A stretch of 64,000 bases of DNA from Agromyces albus (GTDB lineage Bacteria > Actinomycetota > Actinomycetes > Actinomycetales > Microbacteriaceae). This document shows, in pieces, positions 33,923 to 41,457 of this stretch. The translations under genes were made by a program, and so were the position numbers. Numbering within the stretch: the stretch's first letter is position 1; each line of letters starts with the position of its first letter. Below the pieces are notes generated by a model that was not told the DNA's origin, made no database searches, and saw nothing but the letters and a program-made list of their open reading frames with translations. Location: NCBI RefSeq assembly GCF_004134825.1, contig NZ_SDPN01000010.1, positions 53,634-117,633 on the forward strand, read 5' to 3'.

Positions 33923-35434
33923 GTGACCAACGGATTCAACGGATCCGAGGCGGGGGAAGCGTCGGCGTCAACGTCGACCCCCACGTCGTCTGCCGCCGTG
34001 TCGCCTCCGCCGGGCGGCATGCGGATGTTCCTGCACGTGCTCGCGAACACGATGATCGCGAACGTCACGACGAGCTTCCTCTGGTTCGCGCTCACGTTCT
34101 GGGTGTACCTCGAGACCCGCTCGGTGCTCGCGACCGGCATCATCGGCGGTGCGTACATGCTCCTCATCGCCGTGTTCTCGATCCTCTTCGGCACGATCGT
34201 CGACCGCCACCGCAAGCACCGGGTCATGGTGCTCTCGAGCGTGATCACCCTCGGCGCGTTCATCGTGGCCGGGATCCTGTACCTCTTGCAGCCCGAGTCG
34301 GCCCTCGTCGACCTGGGCAGGCCGTGGTTCTGGCTGTTCTCCGGCATCATCCTCTTCGGCTCGGTCGTCGAGAACATGCGCAACATCGCGCTGTCGACCA
34401 CGGTCACCCTGCTCGTGCCCGAGGAGCGGCACGCGAACGCGAACGGCATGGTCGGCACGGTGCAGGGGCTCGCGTTCATCGTCACGAGCGTGTTCAGCGG
34501 GCTCGCGATCGGCTTCGTCGGCATGGGCTGGACCCTCGCGATCGCGATCGCGGCGACCCTCGTCGCGCTCGTGCACCTGTTCTTCGTGCGCATTCCCGAG
34601 GACCACCCGGTGGCCGACGGCGAGCGGCCGCCGCCGATCGACCTGAAGGGCAGCATCTCCGCGATCCGGGCCGCGCCCGGACTGTTCGCCCTCATCCTGT
34701 TCTCGACGTTCAACAACTTCATCGGCGGCGTCTACATCGCACTGATGGACCCGTACGGCCTGACGCTCTTCCCGGTCGAGGCGTGGGGTGTCGTGCTCGG
34801 CGTCACCGCGACGGGGTTCATCATCGGTGGACTCGTGATCGCGAAATGGGGGCTGGGTCGCAACCCGATCCGCACGATGCTGCTCGTCGTCGTCATCATG
34901 GGGTTGCTCGGTGCGCTGTTCACGATCCGCGAGTGGTGGCTGCTCTACGCGCTCGGCATCTGGCTCTACATGACGCTGATCCCGGTGGTCGAGGCGGCCG
35001 AGCAGACGGTCATCCAGAAGGTCGTGCCGTTCCGTCGCCAGGGTCGCGTCTTCGGCTTCGCGCAGGCGTTCGAGGCGGCGGCCGCGCCGATCACGGCGTT
35101 CCTCATCGCCCCCATCGCGCAGTTCTGGATCATCCCCTACATGGACTCCGCCGACGGGCGAGCGACCTGGGGCTGGCTGCTCGGCGAGGGTGACGCTCGC
35201 GGCATCGCGCTCGTGTTCTTCTTCTCCGGGCTCATCATGGTCGCGATGGCCCTCGTCGCGTTCGGCACGCGCTCCTACCGGCTGCTGTCGGCTGAGTACC
35301 AGGGCGCTCCCGCCGAGGAGCCGGAGGGCGAGACGGATGCCGCGGGCGAGCCCGGGGAGCCGGAGGGCGAGCCGGGGGCGCCGGAGGGCGAGCCCGAGGC
35401 ATCCGACCCCGCGTCGACTCAGCGCACGAGGTAA
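33923..35434 (+). CDS. MFS transporter with Pro/Glu/Gly-rich C-terminal tail
   Basis: Twelve-helix facilitator of 503 residues (MFS_3/enterobactin-exporter-like group). The GTIVDRHRKHRVMVLSS loop between helices 2 and 3 is visible. A hydrophilic tail of about 50 residues at the C-terminus carries a GEPEGEPGAPEGEPEA repeat of uncertain function. GTG at 33923 is preceded by TAGGAT at 33911-33916 with a 6-nt gap, a leaderless arrangement. The 3' end overlaps the convergent DHFR-like gene by 16 bp, so the two mRNAs are antisense at their ends. Confidence 0.9.
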   Translation: MTNGFNGSEAGEASASTSTPTSSAAVSPPPGGMRMFLHVLANTMIANVTTSFLWFALTFWVYLETRSVLATGIIGGAYMLLIAVFSILFGTIVDRHRKHRVMVLSSVITLGAFIVAGILYLLQPESALVDLGRPWFWLFSGIILFGSVVENMRNIALSTTVTLLVPEERHANANGMVGTVQGLAFIVTSVFSGLAIGFVGMGWTLAIAIAATLVALVHLFFVRIPEDHPVADGERPPPIDLKGSISAIRAAPGLFALILFSTFNNFIGGVYIALMDPYGLTLFPVEAWGVVLGVTATGFIIGGLVIAKWGLGRNPIRTMLLVVVIMGLLGALFTIREWWLLYALGIWLYMTLIPVVEAAEQTVIQKVVPFRRQGRVFGFAQAFEAAAAPITAFLIAPIAQFWIIPYMDSADGRATWGWLLGEGDARGIALVFFFSGLIMVAMALVAFGTRSYRLLSAEYQGAPAEEPEGETDAAGEPGEPEGEPGAPEGEPEASDPASTQRTR

Positions 35435-35997
35435 CGGAGGCTGACGACGCCGCCCGGCCTCGCCTCGACGTGGTCGAGCTCGAGCCGGCGGTCGCCGACG
35501 TCGGCCGGGGTGAACGAGCGCCCGTCGCCGAGGAGCACCGGCACGATGCGCAGGTGCAGCTCGTCGACGAGTCCCGCGCGAAGCAGCGCGTCGGCGAGCG
35601 TGAGGCTCCCCCACACGATGACGGCCGTGAAGCGCTCCTTCAGGGCAGCGGCCGCATCGGCGCCGTCACCGCGGAGGATCTCGATCCGGCCGCTGCCCCA
35701 CGGCGCTTCCGTCAGCGTGTTCGAGACCACGAACTTCGGCAGCCGGTTGATGAGCTCCGCGACCTGCTCGACGTTCGGGTCGACCTCCGGCCAGTAGTCG
35801 GCGAACATGCGGTAGGTCGTGGCGCCGAAGAGGATCGCGTCGGCCTGCGAGACGTAGTCGAGCTGCTCGGCGTCGTTGAGGTCGACCTCGCCGTTCTCGC
35901 CGGGCCGCACGAGCGCTTCGAAGAACTCGATGCCACCCTCGGGGTCGGCCGCGTAGCCGTCGGCGGTGACCACCTGCTCGACGATGAGGCGGCCCAT
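35419..35997 (-). CDS. Dihydrofolate reductase-like (RibD C-terminal domain) protein
   Basis: Cytoplasmic NADPH-binding-fold protein of 192 residues, of the RibD_C/DHFR-like 'YyaP' group, not a folate enzyme in most cases. MGRLIVEQVVTADGYAAD opens the fold; ILFGATTYRMFADYWP and VIVWGSLTLADALLRAGLVDELHLRIVPVLLGDGRS are the diagnostic later segments. It shares one base with the stop of the SRPBCC gene (TGATG), so it is the third gene of an ArsR-regulated operon. Substrate unknown. Confidence 0.92.
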   Translation of the reverse strand: MGRLIVEQVVTADGYAADPEGGIEFFEALVRPGENGEVDLNDAEQLDYVSQADAILFGATTYRMFADYWPEVDPNVEQVAELINRLPKFVVSNTLTEAPWGSGRIEILRGDGADAAAALKERFTAVIVWGSLTLADALLRAGLVDELHLRIVPVLLGDGRSFTPADVGDRRLELDHVEARPGGVVSLRYLVR

Positions 35998-36464
35998 CAG
36001 CGTTGCCCTCCTTCGTCGAGCCGCTCGACGAGCACGTCGAACGCCTCGCTCCAGCCGTCGTAGACGTTCTCGTCGCCGGGCACGCCCGCGATGCCGTGGA
36101 GGTGGAAGGTCATCTCCGTTCGGCCGCCGAGGTCGGCGAGGGTCACCGTGATGAGCGGGGCCGCGTCGTCGGCATCGTCGGGCGAGCCCCACGTGAAGAC
36201 GAGTCGCTCGGGCTCGACGACCTCGCGGTAGACCCCTGCGGTGGGGTACTCGGTGCCGTCGGGTGCGATCATCGTGTACCGGTAGCGGCCTCCGGGGCGC
36301 ACGTCGATCTCGACCGACTCGCGCGGAGTGGTGACCCCTCGAGGGTGCCACCACGTGGCGGCCTCGTCGGGATCGGTCCATGCCCGCCAGATGGCTTCGC
36401 GGGGCGCGTCGAAGACCCGCGTGATGGTGAACTGCTTCTCGCTCGTGGCAGTCTGCTCAGGCAT
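35997..36464 (-). CDS. SRPBCC (AHSA1-like) domain protein
   Basis: START/Bet v 1-like lipid- or ligand-binding fold, 155 residues. ITRVFDAPREAIWRAWTDPDEAATWW is the typical AHSA1 N-terminus; GGRYRYTMIAPDGTEYPTAGVYREV and DGWSEAFDVLVERL follow. It lies between an ArsR regulator (8-bp overlap) and a DHFR-like gene (1-bp overlap). ArsR-SRPBCC pairs are widespread in actinobacteria, and the small-molecule ligand is unknown. Confidence 0.93.
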   Translation of the reverse strand: MPEQTATSEKQFTITRVFDAPREAIWRAWTDPDEAATWWHPRGVTTPRESVEIDVRPGGRYRYTMIAPDGTEYPTAGVYREVVEPERLVFTWGSPDDADDAAPLITVTLADLGGRTEMTFHLHGIAGVPGDENVYDGWSEAFDVLVERLDEGGQR

Positions 36465-36798
36465 CCGTCTTCCCTTTCAGTTCGCGGAGTCGCTCATCGA
36501 GCAGGTCGAACCGCTCCGCCCATTCGCCGCGATGGCGATCGACCCAGGCGGATGCCTCGTCGAGCGGCTCGGTGCGAAGGGTGCACGTGCGCCACTGTGC
36601 CGAGGCGGTGCGCTCGATGAGGCCTGCCCGCTCGAGCACCTTGAGGTGCTGCGAGATCGCGGGGCGGCTCATCGCGAAGGGCTCGGCGAGTGCGCCGACG
36701 GTCATCGACCCGTCGCGGAGGCGCGAGAGGATCTCGCGACGCGTCGGATCGGCGAGCGCCTGGAACACCCGGCTGAGCTCATCGGGCGAATCAACCAA
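36457..36798 (-). CDS. ArsR-family transcriptional regulator
   Basis: Winged-helix repressor of 113 residues. VFQALADPTRREILSRL and MTVGALAEPFAMSRPAISQHLKVLERAGLIE form the helix-turn-helix. No metal-binding Cys motif (CVC) is present, so it probably senses an organic ligand rather than a metal. Start at TTG 36798 is preferred because AAGGAG lies 9 nt upstream; a TTG at 36807 directly abuts that site. It is first in an operon with SRPBCC and DHFR-like genes and has two palindromic operators at its own start. Confidence 0.9.
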   Translation of the reverse strand: MVDSPDELSRVFQALADPTRREILSRLRDGSMTVGALAEPFAMSRPAISQHLKVLERAGLIERTASAQWRTCTLRTEPLDEASAWVDRHRGEWAERFDLLDERLRELKGKTDA

Positions 36799-36800
36799 GG

Positions 36801-36859
36801 TAAGCAACTCCTTATGTAAGGACTTCCTTAAACATAACTCGGGATGCCGGCGCCGTCAA
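36801..36859 (-). promoter_or_regulatory. arsR-type promoter with two tandem operators
   Basis: Reading on the reverse strand: -35 TTGACG (36854-36859), 17-bp spacer, -10 TATGTT (36831-36836). Directly downstream is the perfect palindrome TAAGGA-AG-TCCTTA (36817-36830), then a second, imperfect copy TAAGGA-GT-TGCTTA (36801-36814) that includes the ribosome binding site. Centres are 16 bp apart. Binding would block both promoter clearance and translation initiation. The promoter lies within the 3' end of the upstream DUF2510 gene. Confidence 0.8.
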
Positions 36860-37070
36860 CCCTTGACGCTCGCGTGAACGGTCCGAACCGCTTGCGGAGG
36901 GACTTCCCGTCCCACCAGGGGTAGCCATCGTCGCCGGGGACCTTGAAATCGGTCTCCGACCACTCCTCGCCGTCCCACCAGCGCAACAGGTCAGGCGACT
37001 CCGGATCGGTGTACCAGCCAGGCTCGGCCACCTCATCGTCGGTGACGGGTCGGGGCAGCGCGTCGGGCAT
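36828..37070 (-). CDS. Small DUF2510 domain protein
   Basis: Eighty-residue protein whose core GWYTDPESPDLLRWWDGEEWSE is a clear DUF2510 motif, a short Trp-rich domain usually found at the cytoplasmic N-terminus of actinobacterial membrane proteins. Here no membrane segment follows, so the domain stands alone. Promoter: CATACT at 37078-37083, 7 nt before the ATG, no ribosome binding site. The 3' end overlaps the promoter of the ArsR operon. Function unknown. Confidence 0.8.
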   Translation of the reverse strand: MPDALPRPVTDDEVAEPGWYTDPESPDLLRWWDGEEWSETDFKVPGDDGYPWWDGKSLRKRFGPFTRASRVDGAGIPSYV

Positions 37071-37096
37071 GGCGTCGAGTATGTCAGGAAACGTCG

Positions 37097-37132
37097 TGTG
37101 AGCCCCGCCTCATGTGAGGCAGAACTCACATG
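37097..37132. promoter_or_regulatory. Overlapping palindromes upstream of DUF2510 gene
   Basis: Three inverted repeats share bases: outer TGTGAG (37097-37102) / CTCACA, inner GCCTCATGTGAGGC (37107-37120), and CATGTGAG (37111-37118) / CTCACATG (37125-37132). They lie just upstream of the CATACT -10-like box of the DUF2510 gene, as expected of an operator. Confidence 0.55.
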
Positions 37133-37203
37133 ACGAAATCGCACGATACTCGCGGTGACGTATCGGAAGTGACAGCGCGTCGGGACGCCGGGACGTGGAG
37201 GTG

Positions 37204-37230
37204 GCACGAACGGCACGAACAGTACGAACA
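37204..37230. repeat. Three 9-bp tandem repeats
   Basis: GCACGAACG, GCACGAACA and GTACGAACA follow each other just downstream of the response regulator stop. No function is evident. Confidence 0.5.
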
Positions 37231-37237
37231 GCGCCCG

Positions 37238-37924
37238 TCAGCCCGCCGGCCGCACGACGCCGTGCTCGTAGGCGTAGACGACGGCGTGCACGCGGTCGCG
37301 CAAGCCGAGCTTCATGAGCACCTTCGACACGTGCGTCTTCACCGTCGCCTCGCCAACCCACATGCGCGCCGCGATCTCGGCGTTCGAGATGCCCTCGGCG
37401 AGGAGCTCGAGCACCTGCCGTTCGCGCTCGGTGAGGCTCGCGAGCGCCGCGTGCTGGGCAGGTGGTGCAGCATCCGTCTCGAGACGTGGATCCTTGGCGT
37501 CTTGGCGCACTGCCTCGATCACCCGCCGCGTGACATCCGGCGACAGCAGCGCATCGCCCCGGGCGACCACCTGCACCGCCTCGATGAGGTGCTCGGGGCT
37601 CGAGTTCTTCAGCAGGAACCCGCTCGCTCCGGCCTCGAGTGCCGCGAACAGGTAGTCCTCGCGGTTGAAGGTCGTGAGCACGAGCACGGCGGCAGCGGAT
37701 GCCGCGTCGGCCGTGATGCGGCGAGTGGCCTCGAGCCCGTCCATGCCGGGCATCTGCACGTCCATGCACACGACATCGGGCGCGAGCCGCGCGACCTCGG
37801 CGATCGCCTCGTCGCCCGTCGCGGCCTCGCCGACCACCTCGATGCCGTCCTCCGAATCGAGGATCGTGCGGAAGCCGCCGCGCACGAGCGCCTGGTCGTC
37901 GACGACGAGCACCCGGATGCTCAC
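37238..37924 (-). CDS. NarL/LuxR-family response regulator
   Basis: Cytoplasmic two-component regulator of 228 residues. Receiver: VLVVDDQALVRGGFRTIL start, phospho-acceptor Asp55 in VVCMDVQMPGMDG, Lys near 106 in GFLLKNSSP. LuxR-type helix-turn-helix at 165-220 (LTERERQVLELLAEGISNAEIAARMWVGEATVKTHVSKVL). GTG at 37924 overlaps the kinase stop (GTGA), so the kinase is translated first. Regulated genes are unknown. Confidence 0.95.
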   Translation of the reverse strand: MSIRVLVVDDQALVRGGFRTILDSEDGIEVVGEAATGDEAIAEVARLAPDVVCMDVQMPGMDGLEATRRITADAASAAAVLVLTTFNREDYLFAALEAGASGFLLKNSSPEHLIEAVQVVARGDALLSPDVTRRVIEAVRQDAKDPRLETDAAPPAQHAALASLTERERQVLELLAEGISNAEIAARMWVGEATVKTHVSKVLMKLGLRDRVHAVVYAYEHGVVRPAG

Positions 37925-39291
37925 GCGCCCGCCCCTGCCGTGCGGCGCAGCGGGAAACTCGCCCGCACGAGGTAACCGCCTCGCGCCCGCGGCCCGAGCT
38001 CGAGCACCCCGCCCACGGCGGCGACGCGCTCGCGCATGCCGAGCTGCCCGAGTCCGCCGGCTCCCGCGCCGCCACCGGTACCCGCACCGGCACTGCCACC
38101 GCCACCAGGGGCACCAGAGGCGGTGGCAACAGCACCGCCCGTCGCCCGCGTCACGACCCCGGTGTTCGTGACCTCGATCTCCACGGCGTCTTCCGACCAC
38201 CGCACTCGCACTTCGGCGGTGGCCCCGGCGCCCGCGTGCTTGCGGGCATTCGTGAGCGCCTCCTGCACGATGCGGTACGCGTTCAAGCCGACGAGCGCCG
38301 ACGCGGGTCGCTCGTCGCCGACGACGGCGATCGTCGTCGGCAGCCCGTTGGCAGTGGACTCGGCGACGAGCTCGCCGAGGCGATCGACGCCGCGAGTGCT
38401 CGTGCTCGTGGTCGCCGGCTCGGCGTCGGCGCGCAGCGTGCCGAGGAGCCCGTGCAGCTCGTCGACCGCTTCGCGCGCGCTCGACTCGATCGCCGAGAGC
38501 GACGTGGCGGCGGCATCCGGATCCTTCGCGAGCACCCGGCGGGCGGCACCCGCCTGCACGCCGATGACCGACACGTGGTGGGCGACGACATCGTGCAGCT
38601 CGCGCGCGATGCGCACCCGCTCGAGCGCGGCGGCCTGCGCGCGGGTGCGCTCTCGCTCGGCGGCGAGCTCGCCGGTGCGCTGCTCGAGCTCGGCCCGCGC
38701 TCGAGCCGAGCGGTGGGCGGCGTCGCCGAAGTACCACGCTCCGCCGAAGTAGAGCAGGTTGGTGATCACATTGATGAGCCCGTAGGCGAGGTACGGCGAG
38801 AGCGGCCCGTCGCCGCCGCGCGAGAGCTCGGGCAGGTAGTCCTGCACGGCCGAGTAGAAGATGAGGTTCCAGAACAGCCACGTGAACATGCCCAGGATGA
38901 TCACGGCTCGCACGACCGTCGCGACGCGGCGGCTCCTGCCCCACGCGCCGACCGTGTAGATCGCCACGAAGAGGCAGATGTTGCTGAAGAGCAGCTCGCC
39001 GACCTCGGTCACCCCGCCCACGACGAAGGCGACGGATGCCACGAGCGCGACGGCCTCGGGCCAGCGGCGCCGCACGGCGAGCGGCAGCGTCATTGCCACG
39101 ACCCAGAGCGCCGAACCCCACCACGGCGCGCCCTCGCCGAAGCCGGTGGCGCGATAGAGCACGACACTCCCGGCCGTGCCCGCGGCGAGCACGAGCGCGA
39201 TCACGAGGTCGCGGCGGAGCCCCACGCGATCCGGGCGAGGGCGCACCCACTCGACCCCGTCGACGACGGGGGGCGCGGCGGTGTCGGACAT
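37921..39291 (-). CDS. Sensor histidine kinase (DesK/NarX type, HisKA_3)
   Basis: Integral membrane kinase of 456 residues with five or six helices in the first 200 residues and no large sensor domain. HisKA_3 phospho-acceptor in RIARELHDVVAHHVSVIGVQAG, ATPase N box NAYRIVQEALTNARKHAG, G box GLGQLGMRERV. Between the N and G boxes an unusual stretch of about 35 residues is almost only Gly/Ala/Ser/Thr. TACCGT at 39298-39303 ends 6 nt before the ATG; no ribosome binding site. Pairs with the downstream LuxR-type regulator. Confidence 0.94.
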   Translation of the reverse strand: MSDTAAPPVVDGVEWVRPRPDRVGLRRDLVIALVLAAGTAGSVVLYRATGFGEGAPWWGSALWVVAMTLPLAVRRRWPEAVALVASVAFVVGGVTEVGELLFSNICLFVAIYTVGAWGRSRRVATVVRAVIILGMFTWLFWNLIFYSAVQDYLPELSRGGDGPLSPYLAYGLINVITNLLYFGGAWYFGDAAHRSARARAELEQRTGELAAERERTRAQAAALERVRIARELHDVVAHHVSVIGVQAGAARRVLAKDPDAAATSLSAIESSAREAVDELHGLLGTLRADAEPATTSTSTRGVDRLGELVAESTANGLPTTIAVVGDERPASALVGLNAYRIVQEALTNARKHAGAGATAEVRVRWSEDAVEIEVTNTGVVTRATGGAVATASGAPGGGGSAGAGTGGGAGAGGLGQLGMRERVAAVGGVLELGPRARGGYLVRASFPLRRTAGAGA

Positions 39292-39397
39292 GGTCCAACG
39301 GTATCGGCGGGCGTCGCCGCAGCGAATCCGTCGCGCGGCGGAGATCCGGCCGCGGCGCGCCGGGACGACGACGGACATGTTCCTCCGCGGCTGAAGG

Positions 39398-40825
39398 TCA
39401 CCCAACGGTGCCGACGAAGCCGAAGCTCCCGCCGGAATGCCCCTGCGGCGGGGGCGCGTCGCCGCTACCCACGAGCAGCTTCCTCGTGAGCTCGGCACGC
39501 GTGGAGAGCAGGTCCCCGAGCGCGCGCGCCAGGTCGCCGTCCTCAGGATCGCGTCCCTCGGATGCCGCGGCGAGCACGGTGCGACGCATGAGCTCCTTCG
39601 CGAACGACCCGGTGGTGCCGTCGGCCTCATCCGCCGCGGCGTCGAGTGCCTCACTCGAGAGTGGCAGGCCGTCGGCGTACAGCCGGAACAGGCGCCGGCG
39701 GGCCGCGCCATCGGGCATGGGGATCTCGGCTGCGTGATCGATCCGGCCGGGCCGGTCGGCGAGGGCCCGTTCGAGCACCTCGACGCGGTTCGTCGTGAGG
39801 ATGAACGTGACGTCGGCGTCGCCCTCGAGGCCGTCGAGGGCGTCGAGGATCATGAACAGCACCGGGCTCGACGGCGAGATCGAGCGGTCGTTGGCGACAA
39901 GGTCGACGTCCTCGAGAACGACGATCGACGGCTGCATGACGCGGGCGACCTCGGCGGCCATCGTGATGAAGCGGATCGACGGCCCGTTGAGGAGGATCGC
40001 GGTGGTGCCGGCAGTTCGCCCGAGCAGGTGCCGGACCGTCAGGGTCTTTCCGGTGCCGGGCGGGCCGTAGAGGAGAAGTCCCCTTTTCAGATGCTGGCCG
40101 GCCTTCGCGAGGGCGTCCCGGTGCTCTCCGATGCCGACGACGTGCCGCTCGATGCCGGCGAGCGTCGTCTCATCGAGCACGATGCGGTGGGCGGAAACCT
40201 CGGGGCGCTCGAGGAAGGTCATCTGGCCGGTTCCGCGGCCGAACTCGGTGCCGCCGATCGTGAGCACCTGGCCGCGAAGCACGCTGCGCTCGAGCATCAG
40301 GCGGCGCACCTCCGCGAGGAACGACTCGCCGCTGGCTGGGTCACTCGCGATGACCTCCAGGCGCGCGTCCTCGCGGCCGTGTTCGGGTGGGCTCGCCCGC
40401 TGCAGCACGGCGACAGGGCGCCCGTCGTGGTGGAGCAGCCGAAGGCCGAACGCCACCGTGCGTCGCTCCGAGTGCGGTCCGGTCGCGGCCGCCCGGTAGT
40501 CGACGGGTCCGGCGTCGAACGCCGCGTGGGGGTTCTCGAGCAGTTCGGAGAACGAGTGATGGCCGCGCTGCTGCCCACCACCGACGCCCAGGAGTCGCCC
40601 GTCGCCCGCGTCGCTCAACTCGTCGAGGGCGATGTCGGCATCGGCGAGACGATGCGGGGGCATCGATTCGGTGAGGACCGGCAGGCTCGATACCTCGGCG
40701 CCCAAGTGCTCGGCGACGAGTTCGCCGAGCGGTGTCAGCTTGGACGCGACCGGCCGTGGCGCGTTGACGACCTCGCCCAGGAATCGGCGATACGTCTCGA
40801 CGAATGCCGCAGTGTCCCGGTCCAT
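39398..40825 (-). CDS. AAA+ family ATPase
   Basis: Cytoplasmic single-module AAA+ ATPase of 475 residues. A variable 230-residue N-terminal domain is followed by Walker A LLLYGPPGTGKTLT, Walker B SIVVLEDVDLV, sensor 1 FILTTNRVE and an arginine-finger-type RPGRID. This is the FtsH/BCS1/Cdc48-like classical AAA clade, but no protease domain or membrane anchor is attached. Start at 40825 has GGAGG 6 nt upstream. Neighbours give no functional hint; a remodelling role is all that can be said. Confidence 0.87.
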   Translation of the reverse strand: MDRDTAAFVETYRRFLGEVVNAPRPVASKLTPLGELVAEHLGAEVSSLPVLTESMPPHRLADADIALDELSDAGDGRLLGVGGGQQRGHHSFSELLENPHAAFDAGPVDYRAAATGPHSERRTVAFGLRLLHHDGRPVAVLQRASPPEHGREDARLEVIASDPASGESFLAEVRRLMLERSVLRGQVLTIGGTEFGRGTGQMTFLERPEVSAHRIVLDETTLAGIERHVVGIGEHRDALAKAGQHLKRGLLLYGPPGTGKTLTVRHLLGRTAGTTAILLNGPSIRFITMAAEVARVMQPSIVVLEDVDLVANDRSISPSSPVLFMILDALDGLEGDADVTFILTTNRVEVLERALADRPGRIDHAAEIPMPDGAARRRLFRLYADGLPLSSEALDAAADEADGTTGSFAKELMRRTVLAAASEGRDPEDGDLARALGDLLSTRAELTRKLLVGSGDAPPPQGHSGGSFGFVGTVG

Positions 40826-40909
40826 CTGCACCTCCAGTGGTGTCGTGCGAGGGCGTTGCCAACGCGACGTATGGTGACGGATGACGCAGTCGGGCGGCAT
40901 CCGCTCGGT

Positions 40910-41305
40910 TCAGTCTCGCGCCCTGCGTCGCTCCCGCGCGCGGTCCTTCAGGAAGATCAGCGGCAGGAGCCAGGTGCCGAGCGCAGTGACGAGCCAGACG
41001 ATGACGGTGGCGAGCACCCACGTGAGCAGCCCGTCGATGCGCAGCCCGTTCGCGATGACCGTCGCGAGCAAGAGAGAGATGAACGTCGAGATGAGCCCGA
41101 CGCCGCCGAGCACGGCCGGCGCGTGCCGCGCGGCGAGCTTCGAGACGAGGGGACTGAGCAGCGACTGGGCGATTGCGAAGACGATCATGGCGACGAGGAA
41201 GCCCGCCCAGTCGATGTCGAAGCCGGGAAGGAGGATCCAGGCGACGAGGAGTCCGAGGGCGGCGGTGCCGAGGAAGATCGCCACGCGGATCAGGAAGCGC
41301 ACCAT
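40910..41305 (-). CDS. Four-helix membrane protein (mycobacterial-type holin-like / DUF family)
   Basis: 131 residues with four hydrophobic segments (about 5-27, 34-56, 65-88, 92-117) and a basic tail RARERRRARD. Overall layout resembles the pfam 'phage holin family, superfamily IV' group that is chromosomal in many actinobacteria. There are no phage genes nearby, so lysis function is unlikely. TATTCT at 41312-41317 ends 6 nt before the ATG, a leaderless arrangement. Confidence 0.75.
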   Translation of the reverse strand: MVRFLIRVAIFLGTAALGLLVAWILLPGFDIDWAGFLVAMIVFAIAQSLLSPLVSKLAARHAPAVLGGVGLISTFISLLLATVIANGLRIDGLLTWVLATVIVWLVTALGTWLLPLIFLKDRARERRRARD

Positions 41306-41457
41306 GCCCGGAGAATATCGGTGCCCGTGCGGCCCGTTGGGCGCAACACTCGGCCTTCGCGTGATGCGCGCGAACGATGGCAGCGCCGCGCGTACGCGCC
41401 TCTTGGCGTGGGGCGCCGCGTCGAGGAAGATGAATCCATGAGCCGTCGGGGGAGCGC

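Noticed and set aside
40910..41305. Holin-like protein as sign of a prophage
   Set aside because: No integrase, capsid, tail or lysin genes are nearby, and such four-helix proteins are chromosomal in many actinobacteria.
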